DNA of 64,000 nucleotides from JBMOKU01 sp049324315 (GTDB taxonomy: Bacteria; Bacillota; Clostridia; Peptostreptococcales; Thermotaleaceae), in the NCBI GenBank assembly GCA_049324315.1, contig JBMOKU010000029.1, forward strand, positions 26,768-90,767, written 5' to 3'. The notes below the pieces were generated by a model. The model searched no databases. It was given only the letters and a program-made list of their open reading frames with translations, and was not told the origin of the DNA. Position numbers and translations under genes: made by a program. This document shows positions 58,342-64,000 of the stretch, in pieces (position 1 is the stretch's first letter; the number at the start of each line of letters is the position of its first letter).

Positions 58342-59601
58342 TTAAATGTCATGAGTTTTCGATAGCGAAATCAAAAACTCAACTGAAATCAGCATTATCA
58401 GTAAAGTAGCTGCCAGTACGACCCAATGCATCTCAACACCACTTAGAACAATCCCATATATTAAGGCACCAAGCGGTAATCCTCCTTTGGTAATCATCCC
58501 AACGATGGAAAATACCCGGGACATGTATTCGTTGGGCGTTGCGCTTTGAATATGAGTCTGTATTGGGACATTGATAAACATGAATGCTGTGGTTAACAGG
58601 CCCAAAACTACGATCAGCAATACAAAATACAAAACCGTGCCATTCCCTATTAAAGATAAGCTGTATGGGAACAGCAAAATCGAAAACGCCAGCATTGTAC
58701 ACATGAGCAAGCCGGAGCCGATTACCAGTGGTTTTGCCTCGTCCTTTTCTTTGCCGAACAGCAGACCCACCAGAATACTTCCTAACAGCGCTCCCAGGAC
58801 GATTACCATTTGCATATAGCCGTACTGTGCGTCGGAGTATTCTAACCGGGTCCTGAAAAATAGCGGCAGCACTACGGCATATACCGGTTGAACTAAGACA
58901 AATATTGCCAGAAGAAAAACACATAGTTTACTGATTGCTTTCTTAGCTAAAATAATTCTGATACCCTCGGACAAATCCGCTACAAATCCCGACACGCCTT
59001 CAGCCGACTCTCGTTTAACATACTTATACCTGATCAACATCTCGCTGATTCCCGACAACAAGAATGATATCCCGTTAATAAAGAGTACCACTGTAATGCC
59101 CATGCTTTCATAGAGAGCAGTACCGATGACAGGACCCACAAGATTGGCCAAGATCCTAAGCGTTGCAAGGGTGGAGTTGGCCCGGGTTAGTTCTTCCTTC
59201 GTTACCAACTGGGGTAACATCCCTTTCGTTGCTGGGTCAAATAGACCGTATAGCAAAGACACAATTACCTGCACTGCCAGTAGCAAAGTCAGATTCATCC
59301 TGTTTGTATATGCACCCAAAGCCAAGCCCAGTATTACCACCGCACTGGATAAGTCAGTTACCACCATAATTACCTTCCGGTTCAGCCTATCCCCCAGCAC
59401 TCCAGCAAACGGATAGACAAGGAGCGCCGGCATTAAATATAAGAAAGAAAACAATCCTATGGTAGCCGCTGAACCGCCGGCGTCAATGATATACAATGGC
59501 ATAATCACCATCTGAATGCTTGATCCCGTATCAGAAACCATCCTCCCAAGAAAGAACAATATAAGATTTGTATTTGCAATTTTATTACCATACTTTCTCA
59601 A
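58342..59601 (-). CDS. MFS exporter (MFS_3/EntS-like)
   Basis: A 419-residue transporter with twelve predicted helices. The A-motif between helices 2 and 3 is GVLGDRLNRKVIMV (about 66-79), and the start LFFLGRMVSDTGSSIQMVIMPLYI (in part) is typical of the enterobactin/drug-exporter branch. Translation starts at TTG after GAGGTGATG. It follows the rph-like gene by 125 nt on the same strand, and may export a drug or a natural product. Confidence 0.87.
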   Translation of the reverse strand: MRKYGNKIANTNLILFFLGRMVSDTGSSIQMVIMPLYIIDAGGSAATIGLFSFLYLMPALLVYPFAGVLGDRLNRKVIMVVTDLSSAVVILGLALGAYTNRMNLTLLLAVQVIVSLLYGLFDPATKGMLPQLVTKEELTRANSTLATLRILANLVGPVIGTALYESMGITVVLFINGISFLLSGISEMLIRYKYVKRESAEGVSGFVADLSEGIRIILAKKAISKLCVFLLAIFVLVQPVYAVVLPLFFRTRLEYSDAQYGYMQMVIVLGALLGSILVGLLFGKEKDEAKPLVIGSGLLMCTMLAFSILLFPYSLSLIGNGTVLYFVLLIVVLGLLTTAFMFINVPIQTHIQSATPNEYMSRVFSIVGMITKGGLPLGALIYGIVLSGVEMHWVVLAATLLIMLISVEFLISLSKTHDI

Positions 59602-59726
59602 TTACATCACCTCTTTCTATAATTACATTGCCTCGGTTCTTTTTTGTATGCCAAAATGGCCCTGATAGGGTTTCCTTTATGATTTTACCTTATTTATCTC
59701 TTCATTTGCAGGGAAAACAATGTTCA

Positions 59727-62369
59727 CTATTCTAGGATTTCTACATATCCTTTCATTCCGTTTACACGAATCTTTTGTCCGTCTTTTATCAACTTAGTAG
59801 CATTTTCTACGCTCACTACTGCCGGAAGACCGTACTCCCTTGCGACAACGGCACCATGAGTCATCATCCCGCCTACTTCCGTAACCAGGCCTTTAATCGA
59901 TACAAACAGCGGCGTCCAGCTGGGATCGGTAAAGGCTGTTACCAATATATCTCCCTCTTCAATGTCGGCCTCCTCCAGTTTTAAAACGACCCGCGCCCGC
60001 CCCTCAATTGTACCTGCTGAAACAGGGACTCCTATCATAGCGCCTTGCGGGATATTGCCGGTGTCGTACTCGCCGGTGATAATCTCACCTTCAGATGTCA
60101 TTACACGGGGAGGTGTTAATTTCTCATAGACCTCGTATTCCCCTTTTCGTTTCGTTATGATACTGTAATCCAGTCGATTCGTATTAACAGCCTCCCGAAG
60201 TTCTTCAAAAGTTAGGTAATAAATATCTTCCGGCTCTTGAGTAACTCCTTTTTGCACCAACAGGGCGGCCTCTTTCAGCAAAGCCTGCTTATAAACATAA
60301 AAACGCTGCATCATCGCATATTTGGGATATTCCCGGAAGCCGATGAAATTTCGCATGACGCTGATCTTCTTCCTTGTCTTTTCCGCCTTTTGGCTGCCGC
60401 CGGGCAGCTGCTGCAAACGGCTGATCAGCTCTTGTTCCTTCCGCTCTGCTTCCAACCGTTTTTGTTCAAATATAATTTGATGGGAACCCGGCTCGAAATT
60501 TTTGATGTTATTGATAATCAAGGGAATCAGCATCGTCGGTTTCTCTGCCCATCTTGGCCTCGTAATATCGATTTCTCCCGGGCAGCGCGCGCCATATTTT
60601 CTCAGGTATTTCCGGATGGAATCACCGACGGCCTTGCCGCCTTGAAGTTTCTCCAACTCCTCAAAAAAGGTTTCATCGCTGGCATGCTGAAAATAGTCCA
60701 TAACAGCGGGATACTGCCGGACAACGTCCGCCACATCCAAAAGCTCAAGCCCCATTTCCGCAGTGACATTATTGCTGAGCGATTGAGTAAGGATATCGGC
60801 AACGTCATTTTCATCCAGCCATTTCTTCAAGTTTTTCTTAAGCCAGCCGGGAGCAAAGACGCCGACAATGCCCACGCCGTAGTTGTCCAAAACGATAGAC
60901 TTATAGGCTTCATCCATATCCTGCAGAATAAAATCGAACAGGTCAGCTCCCGTTTTGCCGTTGATCCTTTGCTCCAGATCACGAACTTGCGCATCATGCT
61001 TGGCAAAAACTTTGTGTAGGAGACCGGCGTCATTCTCCCGTTCGATTTTTCTCGACTGCATGAAGCCGGAAACCACCTGCCCCATCGAGCCACCGCTTAA
61101 ACCCATTGTCGTCTTTCCGCGGGCCAATGTTTTGATATAATCCTTCCTTTTCAGGACATTGTAAAGCGCTTTCTGGATCAAAATGTCTGTCGAACCGAGA
61201 CCGCTCTTGACAAAAATCTTGGATGCGGTCGGCGAAGCAAGCTCATAGGAGACATCCATATATATCCGCCCGCCGGCCCCGACCATGGGTGCGCTTGTTA
61301 TCTTCTTTAACCAAATCGGGAAAAGGGACATGCCTAACGGCTTCATAACATCCGTCATCATCTGCTGGTGACCGAGCGACATATAGACATGATTTTTGCC
61401 GTCATTCACATCCGGTACGGGATATAAAGTGGTAATGGGACGGCTCTGGACGATATAAAATTTACCTTCATAAAGGCACCATTCGATGTCCTGTGGACGG
61501 CCAAAGAAGCCTTCAATCCTTCTGCCTGTTTTCTCAAGCTGCAAAATCTGCTCATCCGTCAGAGTTTGCATATTCTGCCGGTCGGGCCCCAGCTGCTGTT
61601 CCTTCGTACCTCCTTCTTTCAAGGCATAAATCGCCAGCTTCTTTGTTGAAATCTTTTTATCAGCAACCTTGCCTTCCCGTACTTTATAAATATCAGCGTC
61701 CACCAGGCCTGAAACCAATGCTTCACCAAGCCCGAAGCTGGCATCAATGGACACAACCTTCCTGTTCGATGTGATCGGGTCAGCTGTAAACATAATTCCA
61801 GCCGCCTCCGGGAAAACCATTTTCTGGACGACTACCGACAGATGGACCTTGTTGTGGTCAAAACCGTTTTGAATACGGTAGGTTACGGCACGGTCGGTAA
61901 AGAGTGACGCCCAGCACTTGCTGATGTGTTTCAGTATGGCTTCCTTTCCTATAATGTTCAAATACGTATCCTGCTGTCCCGCAAAGGATGCTGTCGGTAG
62001 ATCCTCCGCCGTAGCACTGGAACGCACGGCATAGGCATTTTTATCTCCCAGCTTTGCAAGATGACGGGTGACTGCTTCTTCAATATCCTTTGCAATTGCT
62101 GTCCCTTCAATGACACTGCGTATTTTTCCGCTGGTTTCACGAATTCTTTCCCTGTCCTCCGCCTTTAATAGAGATAGTTGCTCCAGCAGAGCATTAAACT
62201 CCGGTGTTTCTCCGATGATTCTTTTATATGCTTCGGTAGTGACGCAGAAGCCCTCCGGTACTCTTATCCCATCAATTCTGGATAGTTCCCCCAGGTTGGC
62301 ACCTTTACCCCCGACCATCGCAAGCTTTATTTTATCGATTTCCTGAAAGCCAAGCACATATGAATTCAT
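59727..62369 (-). CDS. rph: Rifamycin phosphotransferase-like enzyme (Rph family)
   Basis: An 880-residue enzyme with Rph domain order: ATP-binding domain (GGKGANLGELSRIDGIRVPEGFCV, in part; YAVRSSATAEDLPTASFAGQQDTYLN, in part; DIEWCLYEGKFYIVQSRPITTL, in part), a central helical drug-binding-type domain, and a C-terminal His domain with catalytic His838 in MMTHGAVVAREYG. That His lies 42 residues from the end, as in characterised Listeria Rph. Such enzymes phosphorylate rifamycins with ATP to AMP plus Pi. The gene is visibly richer in G+C than its surroundings, suggesting acquisition. The start follows AAAGGAG. It is downstream of a TetR gene. Confidence 0.87.
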   Translation of the reverse strand: MNSYVLGFQEIDKIKLAMVGGKGANLGELSRIDGIRVPEGFCVTTEAYKRIIGETPEFNALLEQLSLLKAEDRERIRETSGKIRSVIEGTAIAKDIEEAVTRHLAKLGDKNAYAVRSSATAEDLPTASFAGQQDTYLNIIGKEAILKHISKCWASLFTDRAVTYRIQNGFDHNKVHLSVVVQKMVFPEAAGIMFTADPITSNRKVVSIDASFGLGEALVSGLVDADIYKVREGKVADKKISTKKLAIYALKEGGTKEQQLGPDRQNMQTLTDEQILQLEKTGRRIEGFFGRPQDIEWCLYEGKFYIVQSRPITTLYPVPDVNDGKNHVYMSLGHQQMMTDVMKPLGMSLFPIWLKKITSAPMVGAGGRIYMDVSYELASPTASKIFVKSGLGSTDILIQKALYNVLKRKDYIKTLARGKTTMGLSGGSMGQVVSGFMQSRKIERENDAGLLHKVFAKHDAQVRDLEQRINGKTGADLFDFILQDMDEAYKSIVLDNYGVGIVGVFAPGWLKKNLKKWLDENDVADILTQSLSNNVTAEMGLELLDVADVVRQYPAVMDYFQHASDETFFEELEKLQGGKAVGDSIRKYLRKYGARCPGEIDITRPRWAEKPTMLIPLIINNIKNFEPGSHQIIFEQKRLEAERKEQELISRLQQLPGGSQKAEKTRKKISVMRNFIGFREYPKYAMMQRFYVYKQALLKEAALLVQKGVTQEPEDIYYLTFEELREAVNTNRLDYSIITKRKGEYEVYEKLTPPRVMTSEGEIITGEYDTGNIPQGAMIGVPVSAGTIEGRARVVLKLEEADIEEGDILVTAFTDPSWTPLFVSIKGLVTEVGGMMTHGAVVAREYGLPAVVSVENATKLIKDGQKIRVNGMKGYVEILE

Positions 62370-62433
62370 ACCTATTCTCCTTTCAGATATTTTTTATTAA
62401 TAAAAAGCTTTTTTGAACAGATCAAAATATACG

Positions 62434-63054
62434 TTATAAATATTTCTCCTTGTAGAAATTCTTTTTAAATAGATTTATACATTCATCAAATTCTTTGCTT
62501 AAGGAATCAAAATCAAACTCCGTTTTTCCCGTCAGTTTACTTATATACCCTTCAGTAAGCCAGGTAAGTATTTTCATTACAAGCTCCGGATCAATGTCGT
62601 CTTTAAATTTTGAAGCATCCATACCGTCAAAAGTAATTTTGTTTCTGATATTTTCACCCTTGCCATTTGCCAGAATGGCTTTTATATCGTCTTTTACTTC
62701 GTCATCGTTTTCAAAATACACACTGTTTAAAAAAGAAAGCATTGCAGGGTGTTTTTTCATAACCGAAATTTTAATATCAGTCAAAATCTTAATTCTGTCA
62801 AAGAAATCAGTAACACTGTTATCAAACTTTCCATTGATTTCATTCGTAAGAATATTGCCGCACAATTCAATTAAATATAAATATAAAGCTCTTTTTGTTC
62901 CGAAGTAATGAAATACCAATGCTTTTGAAACCCCAGCAGCAGTAGCAATATCGCTTATAGATGCTTTCTTGTAACCGTTAGTGCCAAAGCATGTAAGGGC
63001 AGCATCAATAATTATATTTTGTTTTTCTACGGATAAACTTAAAAATTTCTCCAA
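62434..63054 (-). CDS. TetR-family regulator upstream of rph
   Basis: A 206-residue regulator with N-terminal HTH (KKASISDIATAAGVSKALVFHYFGTKRAL, in part, about 25-53) and a helical ligand domain. The start is TTG 63054, 6 nt after GAGGTG. An in-frame ATG further up would put the operator inside the coding region and has no ribosome binding site. It is 64 nt upstream of rph and probably autoregulates the pair. Confidence 0.87.
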   Translation of the reverse strand: MEKFLSLSVEKQNIIIDAALTCFGTNGYKKASISDIATAAGVSKALVFHYFGTKRALYLYLIELCGNILTNEINGKFDNSVTDFFDRIKILTDIKISVMKKHPAMLSFLNSVYFENDDEVKDDIKAILANGKGENIRNKITFDGMDASKFKDDIDPELVMKILTWLTEGYISKLTGKTEFDFDSLSKEFDECINLFKKNFYKEKYL

Positions 63055-63075
63055 AGGACTCACCTCGCAAATATT

Positions 63076-63128
63076 TTGACCGAATCGGTTAATAATAATA
63101 GAATAGCACATTTAACCGATTCGGTCAA
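63076..63128. promoter_or_regulatory. Duplicated TetR operator
   Basis: TTGACCGAATCGGTTAA (63076-63092) and TTAACCGATTCGGTCAA (63112-63128). Each contains the palindrome ACCGA-N-TCGGT, and the two are exact inverted copies 19 bp apart, just upstream of the TetR start codon. Confidence 0.82.
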
Positions 63129-63445
63129 TAACTATAAATATTTTTTACCGTTATTACGGCTTTTATTCACTTCTTCAATGCATGATCTTTTCGACTAAAC
63201 CGTTTGAGCAGTTCCATGACCTTGTCTGTACTTCAACGGAAAAGTCAGATTGATAGAATGAGTAGTAATCCTATAAATTGATCCTTGTCATATAAAAACC
63301 TTTGGTTTGATCTTTTTATAAAAAACCCAAGCCGGAGGGAAGGGAGTTGTACTTGTACCTGATCAACACCTTGAAAATCCAAATAAAATTTATAATTGTC
63401 CATTTCGTTAGATTACGAAAAAAGGAAGAATATTTTGCCAATAGA

Positions 63446-63480
63446 AAAATCACAATTTGCTTGTTACAAATTGTGATTTT
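63446..63480. terminator. Strong hairpin, terminator-like
   Basis: A 14-bp perfect stem AAAATCACAATTTG/CAAATTGTGATTTT with a 7-nt loop. There is no clear gene on either side. In the gap 63129-63635 I see only this hairpin, the repeat end below and AT-rich sequence. Confidence 0.5.
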
Positions 63481-63489
63481 CCAAGTTAC

Positions 63490-63513
63490 AGGGGTGTCAC
63501 GGACGGTTCTTTT
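63490..63513 (+). repeat. End fragment of a REP-type element
   Basis: GTCACGGACGGTTCTTTTGAC is the kind of end repeat that accompanies REP-associated tyrosine transposases in Clostridia. A broken copy of such a transposase lies 120 bp away. Confidence 0.5.
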
Positions 63514-63635
63514 GACAGACTTATTTTTCTTACCGTCTCCCTGTTTATTCCTGTCAATTCTCTATTTTTCGAAGAGATAAATTACTCTTATTAACTAATT
63601 CACTTAATAGGGTATCTCTCTAGCTTATAGTTCCT

Positions 63636-63791
63636 TTAATTAAAATGATTTACTGTAATTCTTTTCTTAACAAGTGTATCAGTAAATCTAATTTTGTCTT
63701 CATCATCTGAGAATATATTCTTTCTTTCATTTCCTCTTAACATAACATGATCTATATTAGTTTTACTAATCTGGCATGCAGTTCTCAACAT
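63636..63791 (-). pseudogene. Fragment of a REP-associated tyrosine transposase (Y1 family)
   Basis: A 51-codon fragment beginning MLRTACQISKTNIDHVMLRG and continuing NERKNIFSDDEDKIRFTDTL, the N-terminal signature of TnpA-REP proteins (normally about 150-300 residues, with HUH and a catalytic Tyr further on). The frame ends after about 45 matching residues, so the gene is truncated and inactive. Confidence 0.75.
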
Positions 63792-63928
63792 AGGCAAAGA
63801 TCCTTTTGGTGATAAACCATTTCTATCGTAGCATATCAACAGAACCGTCAGAATATTAGTTTTTTCTTCCTTCACACCACTTTACAAGTAATGTAGCTAG
63901 TGATAACAATTCCATAAAATAACAAAAT

Positions 63929-63988
63929 CAGACACCTGAATCCTAGGAATACTAATTTTGCAAGAACCAAACCCCTAGGAGGCGTCTG
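63929..63988. mobile_element. Left end of an insertion sequence (partial)
   Basis: CAGACACCT (63929-63937) and AGGCGTCTG (63980-63988) form imperfect inverted arms with CCTAGG (63942-63947, 63974-63979) inside, directly before a start codon. This looks like a folded transposase leader at an IS end. Family not identifiable. Confidence 0.4.
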
Positions 63989-63990
63989 AT

Positions 63991-64000
63991 ATGATTAGTA
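63991..64000 (+). CDS. First codons of a probable transposase gene, cut by the window end
   Basis: ATG-ATT-AGT follows AGGAGG with 8-nt spacing. Only three codons are visible; the transposase call rests on the hairpin end upstream. Confidence 0.3.

Noticed and set aside
63347..63580. 77-codon plus-strand frame near the window end
   Set aside because: It reads through the terminator-like hairpin and the REP end fragment; no protein-like conservation is recognisable.

Overview
The window looks like chromosome of a low-G+C, strictly anaerobic, endospore-forming Firmicute of class Clostridia. The signs are an NADH-linked [FeFe]-hydrogenase operon, two tungsten-type aldehyde:ferredoxin oxidoreductase (AOR) loci with cofactor-maturation genes, GerA-type germinant receptor genes, CotH and CgeB homologues, AT-rich intergenic DNA and strong AGGAGG-type ribosome binding sites. 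I saw no rRNA, tRNA or CRISPR array. The genus is not determined.

Layout. 1-7.0 kb: a four-gene NAD-dependent hydrogenase operon behind a near-consensus sigma-54 promoter, next to a sigma-54 activator whose sensor part is itself a hydrogenase-like Fe-S domain. 7.2-10.6 kb: flavodoxin-like protein, DUF1330 protein, DUF3298-like protein and a WYL regulator. 10.1-13.4 kb: Ni/Co ECF transporter (cbiMNQO type), a plausible metal supply for the hydrogen and corrinoid enzymes. 13.5-15.7 kb: polyferredoxin plus AOR. 15.7-18.1 kb: 6-phospho-beta-glucosidase and RpiR regulator. 18.9-20.9 kb: MotA/MotB-like stator pair. 21-27.3 kb: UbiA prenyltransferase, then CotH, DUF4956 and VTC-domain genes divergent from a two-component system, with matched tandem TTTAAGG boxes facing both ways. 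27.5-30 kb: tightly coupled TetR, micro-ORF, FMN-binding protein, flavodoxin-ferredoxin and HD-GYP operon. 30.3-36.2 kb: germination cluster. 36.5-39.5 kb: PEP-synthase/Rph-like enzyme with a TetR. 39.8-43.7 kb: second AOR with two MoaD-like proteins and the tungsten-cofactor radical SAM protein, again behind a sigma-54 promoter. 44-48.4 kb: small redox and regulatory genes, FliB-like protein, and yjdF with its RNA leader. 48.6-55.4 kb: seven-gene surface-sugar cluster. 55.7-58.3 kb: rearranged zone with three copies of a palindromic repeat, two broken genes, a MarR-plus-unknown unit and a c-di-GMP-I riboswitch. 58.3-63.1 kb: MFS exporter, rifamycin-phosphotransferase-like rph and a TetR with duplicated operators. 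63.4-64 kb: transposon remnants and the start of an insertion sequence.

Most worth following up: (i) the hydrogenase-domain sigma-54 activator beside a sigma-54-controlled hydrogenase operon, with the second AOR also under sigma-54; (ii) the 48.6-55.4 kb cluster, which puts an LpxC homologue with all metal and catalytic residues beside GnnA-like (Gfo/Idh) and GnnB-like (DegT) enzymes and acyl/glycosyl transferases, in an organism that looks monoderm and spore-forming. This suggests a 2,3-diamino-sugar pathway for a spore or cell-surface glycan; (iii) the direct-repeat-bounded MarR plus unknown-protein unit.

Start codons were chosen from ribosome-binding-site spacing. Functions come from motif recognition only, with no database search.
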